Source of the DNA: Herbidospora sakaeratensis
GTDB taxonomy: Bacteria > Actinomycetota > Actinomycetes > Streptosporangiales > Streptosporangiaceae
Length of the DNA: 64,000 nucleotides
Direction of reading: 5' to 3'
Assembly: GCF_001570525.1 (NCBI RefSeq)
Contig: NZ_BBXC01000027.1
Span: 39,590 to 103,589, forward strand
The notes beneath the pieces are model-generated. The model was not told where the DNA came from. It did no database searches and saw only the letters and a program-made list of their open reading frames with translations. Below, in pieces: positions 54,595-62,643 of this stretch (its first letter is position 1; every line of letters begins with the position of its first letter). A program made the translations under genes and the position numbers.

Positions 54595-55641
54595 CTAGAT
54601 CCTCGCGGGGGAGCATTCGGGCATGAGATCGGCTTCGCCGAAGAGACCGGCCACGACGGCGTCGGCCGTCAGCGGGGCGAGTAGCACGCCCGCCCGGTGG
54701 TGACCGGCCGCCACCCACACGTCGCCGTGCCGGCCGACGTAGGGGAGGTTGTCGGGGGTGCCGGGCCGCAGTCCGGCGAAGGTCTCGGCCAGGTCGAGCT
54801 CGGTGATCCCCGGGACGATCTCGCGGGCGTCGCGCAGCAGCTCGTACACCCCGCCGGCGGTCACCCGGGTGTCGAACCCGAGCTCCTCCATCGTCGCGCC
54901 GACCACGATCTCGCCGTCGTCGCGGGGGACCAGGTAGACCTCCGAGCCGCGCACGGTGGCGCGCACGCACTTCGTCAGGAAGCCGCGCGGGCCGCGCAGG
55001 CGCAGGATCTGCCCCTTGACCGGCCGGATGGGCAGGCCGGGCAGCAGGCTCGGCGACCAGGCCCCGGCGGCGACCACGACGTGCCCGGCCGACAGGCCGT
55101 CGACCGAGGTGACACGCTCCCTGACGATCCGGCCGCCCGCGTTCTGCAGCGCCTGCTGCAGCGCCCGGGCCACCCGCCGGGGGTTCACCCACAGGTCGTC
55201 GCGGGCCAGCAGCCCGCCCCGCACGTTGGGCGAGAGCATCGGCTCGGCCTGGCGGCACTGCCGCCCGGTCAGCCGCTCCACGCGCAGCCCGAGCTTCTCC
55301 TCGAACGCGGCCAGCTCGTCGAGCTGGGCCAGGTCGTCGGCGTCGTACGCGACCTCGATCGTCCCGTCGCCGCGCAGGTCGACGGGGATGCCGCCGGCGG
55401 CCTCCAGTTCGCCCGCGAAGGCGGGCCAGCGTTCGAGCGAGGCGAGGCCGAGCCGCAGCAGCGGCTCCTCGGTGTAGGTGACCTCGCTGACGGGCGCCAG
55501 CATGCCCGCCGAGGCGTGGGTCGCCCGCGCGCCCGGGTCGGGGTCGGCCAGCGTGACGGTGAGGCCCCGCGTGGCGGCCCGCCAGGCGATCGACAGGCCG
55601 GCGATGCCGCCGCCGATCACGAACACGTCTGAAGCGTTCAT
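54595..55641 (-). CDS. thiO: Glycine oxidase ThiO
   Basis: 348-aa FAD-dependent amine oxidase that produces dehydroglycine for ThiG. The Rossmann motif is FVIGGGIAGLSIAWRAATRG; further DAO-family signs are THASAGMLAPVSE, VVAAGAWSP, PVKGQILRL, VYLVPRDDGEIVVGATMEELGFDTR, GLRPGTPDNLPYVGRH and VAAGHHRAGVLLAPLTA. ATG 55641 is preceded by AAGGGAG, the sequence sequestered by the TPP riboswitch. First gene of thiOSG. Confidence 0.93.
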   Translation of the reverse strand: MNASDVFVIGGGIAGLSIAWRAATRGLTVTLADPDPGARATHASAGMLAPVSEVTYTEEPLLRLGLASLERWPAFAGELEAAGGIPVDLRGDGTIEVAYDADDLAQLDELAAFEEKLGLRVERLTGRQCRQAEPMLSPNVRGGLLARDDLWVNPRRVARALQQALQNAGGRIVRERVTSVDGLSAGHVVVAAGAWSPSLLPGLPIRPVKGQILRLRGPRGFLTKCVRATVRGSEVYLVPRDDGEIVVGATMEELGFDTRVTAGGVYELLRDAREIVPGITELDLAETFAGLRPGTPDNLPYVGRHGDVWVAAGHHRAGVLLAPLTADAVVAGLFGEADLMPECSPARI

Positions 55642-55644
55642 CCG

Positions 55645-55742
55645 CGCTCCCTTCGCCGGCATGATCCGGATCAGGTTCGATAGCGGTCGGGAACCTGTGG
55701 AGTTCCCCTCTCAGCCCGGTCAGCCGGACTCCCGCGCGTCTT
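55645..55742 (-). ncRNA. TPP (THI-box) riboswitch
   Basis: The minus strand reads CGGGAGTCC, GGGCTGAGAGGG, ACCGCTATCGAACCTGATCC, GGATCATGCCGGCGAAGGGAG, the canonical THI-box blocks. The final AAGGGAG is the thiO Shine-Dalgarno, so ligand binding should block translation initiation of thiOSG. The transcript start is predicted near 55742. Confidence 0.96.
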
Positions 55743-55754
55743 TGTCCAGAGTAA

Positions 55755-55775
55755 TGCGAATTGATCTGATTCGCA
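55755..55775. promoter_or_regulatory. Inverted repeat within the thiO promoter
   Basis: TGCGAAT, 7-nt spacer, ATTCGCA: a perfect palindrome lying between minus-strand TTGTGC (-35-like) and TACTCT (-10-like) elements that would start transcription just before the TPP riboswitch. It may be an operator for a second, protein-based control of thiOSG. Confidence 0.5.
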
Positions 55776-55857
55776 CAACACGGAATAGCCACGCTGTGCG
55801 AGCTACTTACTCAATTCGTTACCGAATCTCCATTGGCGGGTGAGCCCGTCGGCAATC

Positions 55858-55863
55858 TAGGGT
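55858..55863 (+). promoter_or_regulatory. Leaderless -10 element of the FAD reductase gene
   Basis: TAGGGT ends 6 nt before the GTG start at 55870; there is no Shine-Dalgarno in between. One of about twenty such layouts in the window. Confidence 0.6.
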
Positions 55864-55869
55864 CTACTC

Positions 55870-57039
55870 GTGGATCACGTCGTGGTGGTGGGCGCCGGTC
55901 TGGCCGGCGTCCGGAGTGTCGAGGCCTTGCGGGCTCACGGGTACCAGGGCCGGATCACCCTCATCGGCGAGGAACCCCATCGCCCCTACGACCGCCCGCC
56001 CCTGTCGAAGGCGGTCCTGCTGGGCGACGCCGACTCGACCGTGGTCGACTCCGACCTCGAGGCGCTCGACGTCCGGCTCCTGCTCGGCACCGCCGCCAAG
56101 GGGCTGCACGACGATGTCCTGTCGACCACCGACGGCGAGATCGCCTTCGACGGCCTGGTCGTCGCGACCGGCGCCACCCCGATCCGCCTGCGCGGCGAGG
56201 GCCACCAGCACGTCCTGCGCACCATCGACGACGCCCTGGCCCTGCGCGCCGAACTGGTCGAGGGCGCCCGCGTGGCGATCATCGGCGCGGGCTGGATCGG
56301 CGCCGAGGCGGCCACCGCGGCGGCCCGCGCGGGCTGCCGGGTCACGGTCGTCGAGGCGGCCGACGCCCCGGTCGCGACCGTGCTCCCGATCGGCCGCCAC
56401 ATGATCCCCTGGTACGCCGAGGCCGGCGTCGAACTGGTCCTGGAGGCCCCCGTCGGCACCGTCGACCCCGACGGCCTGACCCTGATGAACGGCGACCGGA
56501 TCGCGGCCGACGTCGTGGTCACCGGCGTCGGCGTGCGCCCCAACGTCGCCTGGCTCGACGGCTCCGGCGTGGAGCTCGACAACGGCGTCCTGGTCGACGA
56601 GCACCTGCGCAGCTTCGTGCCCAACGTGGTCGCCGTGGGCGACTGCGCCAACTGGTACAGCCGCCGCTTCGGCCGCCGCATGCGCGTCGAGCACTGGGAC
56701 ACCGCCCTGGGCGCCCCCGACACCGCCGCCGCGACCCTGATGGGCGAGAACGCGGTCTACGACCCGGTGCCCTACTTCTGGTCCGAGCAGTTCGGCCGCA
56801 TGGTCCAGTACGCCGGCCACCACCACGGCGCCCGCCTCGTCTATCGCGGCGACCCCGAGACCGACGCCAAGTGGGCCGCCTGCTGGCTCACCCACGACCA
56901 CCGGCTGGCCGCGATCCTCACGGTCGACAGACCGCGCGATCTGGTGCAAGGCCGACGTCTCGTCGAAGGACGGCAAAGGCTCGACGCCGGCCGCCTCGCC
57001 GACCCAAGCGTTACCCTTCGAGACTGCACCGTGGCGTAA
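55870..57039 (+). CDS. FAD-dependent NAD(P)H oxidoreductase (ferredoxin reductase-like)
   Basis: 389 aa with two nucleotide folds. FAD: VVVVGAGLAGVRSVEALRAHGY; NAD(P): VAIIGAGWIGAEAATAAARAG; second FAD contact VVAVGDCANWYS. PYDRPPLSKAVLLG near residue 40 is typical of the rubredoxin/ferredoxin reductase (AifA/BphA4) branch. The C-terminal domain (about 305-389, PYFWSEQFGRMVQYAG) is the usual reductase dimerisation module. No partner ferredoxin or P450 is adjacent. Leaderless GTG start. It lies between two thiamine genes, but no thiamine role is known. Confidence 0.87.
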   Translation: MDHVVVVGAGLAGVRSVEALRAHGYQGRITLIGEEPHRPYDRPPLSKAVLLGDADSTVVDSDLEALDVRLLLGTAAKGLHDDVLSTTDGEIAFDGLVVATGATPIRLRGEGHQHVLRTIDDALALRAELVEGARVAIIGAGWIGAEAATAAARAGCRVTVVEAADAPVATVLPIGRHMIPWYAEAGVELVLEAPVGTVDPDGLTLMNGDRIAADVVVTGVGVRPNVAWLDGSGVELDNGVLVDEHLRSFVPNVVAVGDCANWYSRRFGRRMRVEHWDTALGAPDTAAATLMGENAVYDPVPYFWSEQFGRMVQYAGHHHGARLVYRGDPETDAKWAACWLTHDHRLAAILTVDRPRDLVQGRRLVEGRQRLDAGRLADPSVTLRDCTVA

Positions 57040-57082
57040 ACTGGGTGTTTCATGGTGGCGACCGTGTGGTAATGGTGGATTC

Positions 57083-57457
57083 GTGACGCTTACAGTTGCG
57101 CAGATCGACCGAGACACCGACCAGCTCGTGGGGGAGTGGCTCCCTCTCTCGGAAGTCGCGAAGAAGCTCCAGCTCAGCATCGGCAGGGCGAAGCAGCTCA
57201 TCAAGGACAAGAAGCTCGTGGGCGCCCGCAGAGGCGGAGGCGAGCCCCAGATCCCGGCGGTGTTCATCGCCGGAGACGACGTGATCAAGGGCCTTCCCGG
57301 CACGCTGACCGTGCTCGCCGACGCGGGCTTCAGCGAGGTCGAGTCGATCAGATGGCTCTTCACGCCCGACGAGTCCCTTCCCGGCGCCCCGATCGACGCC
57401 ATCAAGGCCGGGAGGCACACGGAAGTGAAGCGCAGGGCCCAGGCTCTCGGCTTCTAG
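57083..57457 (+). CDS. Rv2175c-family DNA-binding protein
   Basis: 124 aa. It carries a winged-helix/HTH start, LVGEWLPLSEVAKKLQLSIGRAKQLIKDKKLVGARRGG, then a conserved C-terminal half with IPAVFIAGDDVIKGLPGTLTVLADAGFSEVESIRWLFTPDESLPG. In M. tuberculosis this protein is a substrate of kinase PknL, with phosphorylation near the N-terminus reducing DNA binding; Thr residues in the first 15 positions (LTVAQIDRDT) could play that role here. GTG start; TAATGG 7 nt upstream is a weaker -10. It probably cooperates with the PASTA kinase at 51.6-53.5 kb. Confidence 0.88.
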   Translation: MTLTVAQIDRDTDQLVGEWLPLSEVAKKLQLSIGRAKQLIKDKKLVGARRGGGEPQIPAVFIAGDDVIKGLPGTLTVLADAGFSEVESIRWLFTPDESLPGAPIDAIKAGRHTEVKRRAQALGF

Positions 57458-57481
57458 CGGGCCCATGGCATCGTGGGGCGG

Positions 57482-58126
57482 GTGACTGACCCCTCCCGGC
57501 GCCGACTCGCCGACTCCCGCCTGTACCTCTGCACCGACGGCCGCCGAGAGCGCGGCGACCTGGTCGAGTTCCTCGACGCGGCGCTCTCCGGCGGGGTGGA
57601 CGTCGTCCAGCTCCGGGAGAAGGGCCTGGAGGCCCGGGAGGAGCTCGCGCTCCTCGAGGTGTTCCGCGCGGCCTGCGACCGGCACGGCGCGCTGCTGGCG
57701 GTCAACGACCGCGCCGACATCGCCTACGCGGCCCGGGCCGACGTGCTCCACCTCGGGCAGGACGACCTGCCGGTGCCGGTGGCCCGCGAGATCGTCGGGG
57801 CCGGGATGCTGATCGGCCGCTCGACCCACGCCGCCGGCGAGGCCACCGCGGCCTCGGCCGAGCCGGGCGTCGACTACTACTGCTGCGGCCCGACCTGGCC
57901 GACCCCGACGAAGCCGGGCCGTCCGGCCCCGGGCCTGCCGCTGCTGGCCCATGCCGCCGGCCTGCCCTCCGACCGGCCGTGGTTCGCCATCGGCGGCATC
58001 GACCTGGGCAACCTCGACGAGGTGCTGGCCCAGGGCGCGACGCGGGTCGTGGTCGTGCGCGCGATCACCGAGGCCGCCGACCCGAAGGCGGCCGCCGGGG
58101 AGTTCGCCCGCCGTCTGCGGGGTTAG
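57482..58126 (+). CDS. thiE: Thiamine phosphate synthase
   Basis: 214-aa TIM barrel that joins HMP-PP and thiazole phosphate. Motifs: [119 protein letters not shown]. The start GTG is 7 nt after CATCGT with no Shine-Dalgarno; a longer frame from 57473 is unlikely. It converges with the polyprenyl synthase gene with a 4-bp overlap. It is not under the TPP riboswitch found at thiO. Confidence 0.93.
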   Translation: MTDPSRRRLADSRLYLCTDGRRERGDLVEFLDAALSGGVDVVQLREKGLEAREELALLEVFRAACDRHGALLAVNDRADIAYAARADVLHLGQDDLPVPVAREIVGAGMLIGRSTHAAGEATAASAEPGVDYYCCGPTWPTPTKPGRPAPGLPLLAHAAGLPSDRPWFAIGGIDLGNLDEVLAQGATRVVVVRAITEAADPKAAAGEFARRLRG

Positions 58127-59190
58127 TTGCGGCGGGTCGTCGCCGCGATGGCCAGCGCCTTGAGGGCCTCGCGGGCCTCGGCCTCGATGGGGGCCGCGTC
58201 GAGGACCGCGATGGCCTCCTTCACGTACGTCGTGATGAGCTCCTCGGCCGAGGCGAGGGCGCCGGTGTCCTCGATGACGGCCCGGAGGGTGGCCACGCCC
58301 TCGGCGTCGAGCTTGGGGTCGCCGACGAGGGCGCGTACCGAACGGGCCTGGGCGGGGGAGGCCAGCTCCAGGGTGCGCGCGATGAGCATCGTGCGCTTGC
58401 CCTCGCGCAGGTCGTCGCCGGCCGGTTTGCCGGTCTCGGCCGGGTCGCCGAAGACGCCCAGGACGTCGTCGCGCAGCTGGAAGGCGATGCCGACGTTCTG
58501 CCCGTAACCGGCGCACACCTGGTCGATCCACGCCTCGCGCGACTGGGCCGCCAGGATCATGCCGAGCCGCAGCGGGTGCTCGACCGAGTACTTGCCGCTC
58601 TTGAACAGGGCCACCCGGCGGGCGCTCTCGAAGGAGTTCTCGCCGTGGGCCTGCGCCAGCAGGTCGAGATACTGGCCGTTCATCAGCTCGGTCAGCATGT
58701 GGTCGAAGACCGGCTGGGCGGCCGCCAGGCTCTCGGCGGGCAGGCCGGAGGTCCGCCACAACTCGCCCGACCAGATGAGCAGCAGGTTGCCGACCAGGAT
58801 CGCCGCGCCCTCGCCGAACTGCACCGCCGACCCGTGCCACCCGGAGTCGACGTGCAGCTTCTCGAAGCGCCGGTGCGCCGAGGGCATGCCGCGCCGCATG
58901 TCGCTGGAGTCCATCACGTCGTCGTGGACGAGCGCGCTGGCCTGCAGCAGCTCCAGCGCCGACGCGGCGGAGATCACGCCCGGGTCGTCGGCCCCTCCGG
59001 CGGCCCGCCAGCCCCAGTAGCAGAAGGCCGGACGCAGCCGCTTGCCACCGGCCAGGAAGTCCCGAACCGTGCCGAGGACGGCCGTCAGGTCGGGGTCGTC
59101 GAACGCCGTCCGGCGGCGGTCGACGAAGCGCTGGAGGGCCCGATCCACCTCGGGGCGGATGAAGTCCAAAGGCGCGGTGGCATTTGTCAT
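58123..59190 (-). CDS. Polyprenyl diphosphate synthase (GGPP/FPP synthase family)
   Basis: 355 aa all-alpha prenyltransferase. First Asp-rich motif is [21 protein letters not shown]; second is [19 protein letters not shown] near the N-terminus binds the diphosphate. Spacing and the bulky residue pattern before the first motif fit a short-chain (C15-C20) product, but chain length cannot be read safely. No phytoene synthase or cyclase is adjacent. The ATG at 59190 is 6 nt after TACCCT on the minus strand, leaderless, with a divergent leaderless metF promoter 130 bp away. Confidence 0.88.
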   Translation of the reverse strand: MTNATAPLDFIRPEVDRALQRFVDRRRTAFDDPDLTAVLGTVRDFLAGGKRLRPAFCYWGWRAAGGADDPGVISAASALELLQASALVHDDVMDSSDMRRGMPSAHRRFEKLHVDSGWHGSAVQFGEGAAILVGNLLLIWSGELWRTSGLPAESLAAAQPVFDHMLTELMNGQYLDLLAQAHGENSFESARRVALFKSGKYSVEHPLRLGMILAAQSREAWIDQVCAGYGQNVGIAFQLRDDVLGVFGDPAETGKPAGDDLREGKRTMLIARTLELASPAQARSVRALVGDPKLDAEGVATLRAVIEDTGALASAEELITTYVKEAIAVLDAAPIEAEAREALKALAIAATTRRN

Positions 59191-59319
59191 GTAATGAGGG
59201 TATATGCCGGTGATCGATTCGTTCATCTGGCGGGGTGGTTGTGATTGGTGATCCGAGATTTGATCATCCCGTAAGGCGGTTTCTGCCGTCTTTCCAGTGA
59301 GACTAGTAACCTTGGCCGC

Positions 59320-60240
59320 ATGGCTCTGGGTCTCCCCTCACGCTTTCCCGACCGTGTCGCCACCGTGAGGGAGCTGCTCGCGGCGGGCGAGCGGTCGTTC
59401 TCGTTCGAGTTCATGCCGCCGAAGACACCCGAGGCGGAACGTCAGCTCTGGCGGGTGATCCGGGAACTGGAGTCGCTGAAGCCGACCTTCGTCTCGGTCA
59501 CCTACGGCGCGGGGGGCTCCACCCGCGACCGCACCGTCGACATCGTCGAACGCATCGCCCACAGCACGACGCTCACGCCCGTCGCCCACTTCACCGCCGT
59601 CAACCACTCGGTCCGCGAACTGCGCCACCTCATCGGCCGCTTCGCCGACGCGGGCGTGCGCAACATCCTGGCCGTCCGGGGCGACCCGCCCGGCGACCCG
59701 ATGGGCGAGTGGATCGCCCATCCCGAGGGCGTGCACTACGCCGAAGACCTGGTCCGGCTGATCCGCCAGTCGGGCGAGTTCTGCGTGGGCGTGGCGGCCT
59801 TCCCCTACAAGCACCCGAGGTCGCCGTCGGTCGAGTCCGACGTCGACTACTTCGTGCGCAAGTGCCGGGCCGGCGCCGACTACGCGATCACCCAGATGTT
59901 CTTCGAGGCCGACGACTACCTGCGGCTGCGCGACCGGGTCGCCGCCTCGGGCTGCGAGACGCCGATCATCCCCGGCATCATGCCGGTCACCAAGTTCGCC
60001 ACCATCGCCCGCTCCGAGCAGCTGTCGGGCGCGCCGTTCCCGGCGAAGGTGGCCGAACGCTTCGAGAAGGTCAAGGACGACCCCGACGCCGTCTACAAGC
60101 TCGGCATCGAGCACGGCGTGGAACTGTGCCGCCGCCTCCTCGACGAGGGCGCGCCGGGCATCCACTTCATCACGTTCAACCGGTCGAACGCGACGCGCGA
60201 GGTCTACCAGGCCCTGATGCCGGCGGTCCCGGCACTCTGA
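59320..60240 (+). CDS. metF: 5,10-methylenetetrahydrofolate reductase
   Basis: 306-aa FAD-containing TIM barrel that makes 5-methyl-THF for methionine. Family signs: [19 protein letters not shown] (catalytic Glu in EF), [87 protein letters not shown], and the C-terminal [11 protein letters not shown]. The ATG lies 7 nt after TAACCT, without Shine-Dalgarno. A strong terminator follows the stop. Confidence 0.95.
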   Translation: MALGLPSRFPDRVATVRELLAAGERSFSFEFMPPKTPEAERQLWRVIRELESLKPTFVSVTYGAGGSTRDRTVDIVERIAHSTTLTPVAHFTAVNHSVRELRHLIGRFADAGVRNILAVRGDPPGDPMGEWIAHPEGVHYAEDLVRLIRQSGEFCVGVAAFPYKHPRSPSVESDVDYFVRKCRAGADYAITQMFFEADDYLRLRDRVAASGCETPIIPGIMPVTKFATIARSEQLSGAPFPAKVAERFEKVKDDPDAVYKLGIEHGVELCRRLLDEGAPGIHFITFNRSNATREVYQALMPAVPAL

Positions 60241-60247
60241 CACACGA

Positions 60248-60282
60248 AAAGGCGGGGCCGTCTCGACGACGGCCCCGCCTTT
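60248..60282. terminator. Bidirectional terminator between metF and the small peptide gene
   Basis: AAAGGCGGGGCCGTC (60248-60262) pairs with GACGGCCCCGCCTTT (60268-60282), a perfect 15-bp stem with a 5-nt loop and T/A flanks on both sides. It ends 7 nt from the peptide gene stop, so the peptide mRNA is probably monocistronic at its 3' end. Confidence 0.9.
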
Positions 60283-60289
60283 CGCGTGA

Positions 60290-60421
60290 CTACGGCAGAG
60301 CGCACATCACGGCGTCGCGCCAGTCGTACTCCGCCCAGTTGTAGTCGGCGGCGTGGCCGCCGGTGATCTCGGCGAGCTCGCTTTCGTCGAGCGGGCGGGC
60401 GGAAGAGGCGAAATCGCTCAC
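60290..60421 (-). CDS. Small double-glycine-leader peptide, candidate RiPP/bacteriocin-like precursor
   Basis: 43 codons from GTG 60421, which follows AAGGGG by 5 nt. The N-terminal part contains PLDESELAEITGG, a good match to the leader of double-glycine peptides (L-x-x-x-E-L-x-x-I-x-GG). The remaining 21 residues, starting HAADYNWAEYDW and ending VMCALP, are rich in Tyr, Trp and Asp, have one Cys and no Ser or Thr, so it is not a lanthipeptide core. No maturase, C39 protease or exporter is adjacent. A longer reading from ATG 60496 adds 25 residues unlike a leader. The GNAT gene upstream on the same strand is a possible partner. Not recognised as a known family. Confidence 0.6.
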   Translation of the reverse strand: MSDFASSARPLDESELAEITGGHAADYNWAEYDWRDAVMCALP

Positions 60422-60616
60422 GTGAACCCCTTGGGTGCGGAGAACCTGACCCGCCCCACGCTGCCAAAGCGATCTTGTAACCGTCTTGAGGATCACTGCG
60501 GCCCTGGACGAGGTGGAGCGGTAGAGCGGCGGGACGACAGACGCCCGCGCCGGGCGGGCAGGGGGCCGTTCTGGGCCAGTGTCGCAAGGCGAGCCCGGGC
60601 TTTGGCGGGGCCGGCG

Positions 60617-61171
60617 CTAGGCGGGCGGCCCGAGGGGGAGGCGGGCGCCGGCGATGGCGTAGAGCTCTGAGCCGCCCGGGAAGGCGAAGGCCGTCATCAG
60701 GTCGTAGAAGCCGAGGCTCGCGTAGAGGTGGCGGGCCGCCGTCGGGGCGTCGTGGGTCGACAGGACGGCCGTGCGTTCCGGGCGGCCCGCGCACATGGTG
60801 TGGATCATGCGGCGGCCGATGCCCTTGCTCTGGTGGTCGGGGTGGACGTGGATCTCGGCCAGCTCCAGCGCGTCGCCGAACCAGTCGTCGGCCACCAGGG
60901 GACCCGCGCGTTCGAACAGGGACCGTTTGACCACGTCGTGCCACCACTGGCCGTGGGCGCCGTGGAAGCCGTAGGCGAACCCGGCGATCTCGCCGGCCTC
61001 GGTCGTGGCCAGCACCCCGGCGAAGGCCGGGTAGGTGGTGTGGTTGCGCATTATGGCCAGCCGCCCCGACAACTGGTCGGGCGGCGGGCGCATGGCGGCG
61101 GTGTAGATGCCCAGGACCGTGCGCAGTTCCGAGGTGAAGCTCTCGGGCCCCACCCGGCGCATCTCGATCAT
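60617..61171 (-). CDS. GNAT family N-acetyltransferase
   Basis: 184 aa. The acetyl-CoA loop is AEIHVHPDHQSKGIGRRMIHTM (Q-S-K-G-I-G), followed by VLSTHDAPTAARHLYASLGFYDLMTAF, the usual beta6-alpha4 part. A PGGSELYAIAGARLPL tail closes the domain. The substrate is unknown. ATG 61171 is preceded by TAGGGT 7 nt upstream (leaderless); a GTG at 61180 would fall into this gap. It lies 195 nt upstream of the small peptide gene on the same strand. The gap between them shows no other gene. Confidence 0.83.
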   Translation of the reverse strand: MIEMRRVGPESFTSELRTVLGIYTAAMRPPPDQLSGRLAIMRNHTTYPAFAGVLATTEAGEIAGFAYGFHGAHGQWWHDVVKRSLFERAGPLVADDWFGDALELAEIHVHPDHQSKGIGRRMIHTMCAGRPERTAVLSTHDAPTAARHLYASLGFYDLMTAFAFPGGSELYAIAGARLPLGPPA

Positions 61172-61189
61172 CCCCTGCACCCTAGCCGA

Positions 61190-61666
61190 TCACGCCACGT
61201 CGGCGGGTGAACCCCGGGTCAGGGCGACGAGCTCGTCGAACGTCGTCGGGAAGACCGTGTGGGGGTGTCCGGCGGCGGCCCAGACGACGGGGTGCTTGCC
61301 GAGCCAGGTGTCGATGAGGGTGCGCACCGGCGCCGGATGCCCGATAGGGGCCACCCCGCCGATGGGGTGCCCGGTGTGCTCGCGGACGAACTCGGGGGAC
61401 GCCCGGCGGACCTTCGCCACCCCGATCAACGACGCCACCAGGCCGGTGTCGACCCGGTGCGCGCCGCTGGTCAGCACGAGCAGCGGAGCGCCGTCGGCGT
61501 CGAACACCAGGCTGTTGGCGATCGCGCCGACCTCGCACCCGACCTGGGCGGCGGCCGTCGCGGCGGTCGGCGCCGCGTCCTCCAGGAGGACGATCTCCCC
61601 GGTGGCCCCATGGGCCCGGAGGATTCCGGCGATGTGGACAGCGCTCGGCGGCAACTTTTCTGGCAC
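61190..61666 (-). CDS. YbaK/EbsC-type aminoacyl-tRNA deacylase
   Basis: 158 aa, trans-editing domain related to INS of prolyl-tRNA synthetase. Family features: an N-terminal helix, QVGCEVGAIANSLVFDADGAPLLVLTSGAHRVDT, the catalytic-Lys region GVAKVRRASPEFV, TGHPIGGVAPIGH (the GGVxPxG motif), and IDTWLGKHPVVWAAAGHPHTVFPTTFDELV. It clears mischarged tRNA. The GTG start is 6 nt after TAGAGT on the minus strand, so leaderless. Which tRNA is edited cannot be told. Confidence 0.87.
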   Translation of the reverse strand: MPEKLPPSAVHIAGILRAHGATGEIVLLEDAAPTAATAAAQVGCEVGAIANSLVFDADGAPLLVLTSGAHRVDTGLVASLIGVAKVRRASPEFVREHTGHPIGGVAPIGHPAPVRTLIDTWLGKHPVVWAAAGHPHTVFPTTFDELVALTRGSPADVA

Positions 61667-61728
61667 GCGCCAACTCTAAACAGATCGGATGGGACATGGC
61701 GTGTTGATAACGACACCACGCCCCCCAT

Positions 61729-61756
61729 TTGGACCAATCGGCCCTTGGGTTATGGT
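61729..61756 (+). promoter_or_regulatory. Sigma-70-like promoter of the L,D-transpeptidase gene
   Basis: TTGGAC (61729-61734), 16-bp spacer, TATGGT (61751-61756). Transcription would begin near 61763, leaving a leader of about 36 nt with a GGAGG Shine-Dalgarno, unlike the many leaderless genes around it. Confidence 0.6.
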
Positions 61757-61798
61757 CCATTGACCCGAGCTTGTGCACATTTGGAGGGGTTGGTAGCA

Positions 61799-62572
61799 AT
61801 GGGGGTTCGGCAGCATCTGGCTGTCGCCGCCGCTATGGTCACGGCGGGGGCCGTGCTAGCGATATCACCGCCGGCCATGGCGGCGCCGGTGGCCGTGCAG
61901 CAGACCGTACAGACCGCATCTGCCTGGGTCTCACCCGGCAAGACGCTGAAACTCGGCGCGAAGGGCAGCGTCGTCAAGATCCTGCAGACGCGGCTGCGGG
62001 AACTGGGATACATGCCCGGCAAGATCGACGGCCGCTACGGCGGCTCCACGCAGTCGGCCGTCTGGGCCTTCCAGAAGGTCAACGGCATCAAGCCGACCAG
62101 CACCATCGCCGCGAAGACCTGGCGCGCCCTGGAGAACCCCAAACTCCCGAAGGTGCTGGTGCCCAACGGCAAGCCGACCCGCGCCGAGGTCAACCTGACG
62201 ACCCAGATCCTGGTCCTGTACGTCAAGGGCCAGATCAAGCTGATCTCGCACATCTCCAGCGGCAGCGGCATCCCCTACGTGGAATACGCGACGTGGAACG
62301 GCACCCGCCAGAAGTTCACCGGCGACGCCCGCACCCCCACGGGGAACTTCAAGACGACGTGGCGCCGCGACGGCTGGCACAAGTCCTACCTGGGCCAGCT
62401 CTACAACCCGATCTTCTTCAACGGCGGCATCGCCTTCCACGGCGCGTTGTCGGTCCCCCTCTACCCGGCTTCGCACGGCTGCGTGCGGCTCCCCATGCAC
62501 GTGGCCGAGATCCTTCCCGGCCTGCTCGGCAAGGGGGTGCCGGTGCACGTGCGGGGCAGGTTCCAGCGCTGA
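61799..62572 (+). CDS. Secreted L,D-transpeptidase with peptidoglycan-binding domain
   Basis: 257 aa. Signal peptide of about 28 residues ending AMA-APV; a PG_binding_1 domain (about 45-100, LKLGAKGSVVKILQTRLRELGYMPGKIDGRYGG then TQSAVWAFQKVNG); and a YkuD catalytic domain (about 120-255) with FHGALSVPLYPASHGCVRL, catalytic His226 and Cys228. It forms 3-3 cross-links in peptidoglycan or attaches proteins. The ATG lies 12 nt after GGAGG. A hairpin terminator follows. Complements the NlpC hydrolases and PASTA kinase in the same window. Confidence 0.92.
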   Translation: MGVRQHLAVAAAMVTAGAVLAISPPAMAAPVAVQQTVQTASAWVSPGKTLKLGAKGSVVKILQTRLRELGYMPGKIDGRYGGSTQSAVWAFQKVNGIKPTSTIAAKTWRALENPKLPKVLVPNGKPTRAEVNLTTQILVLYVKGQIKLISHISSGSGIPYVEYATWNGTRQKFTGDARTPTGNFKTTWRRDGWHKSYLGQLYNPIFFNGGIAFHGALSVPLYPASHGCVRLPMHVAEILPGLLGKGVPVHVRGRFQR

Positions 62573-62585
62573 CGCCGGCATCAGG

Positions 62586-62614
62586 AAAGGCCCCGCTGAA
62601 AGCGGGGCCCTTTT
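62586..62614 (+). terminator. Intrinsic terminator after the L,D-transpeptidase gene
   Basis: AAAGGCCCCGCT pairs with AGCGGGGCCCTTT around a GAA loop, with one bulged C and a T4 tail. Confidence 0.85.
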
Positions 62615-62643
62615 CGTTCTGTACGTGAACGCGGGAGGCCAGG

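Noticed and set aside
60422..60496. N-terminal extension of the small peptide gene to ATG 60496
   Set aside because: The extra 25 residues do not look like a leader, and the good Shine-Dalgarno sits before GTG 60421.
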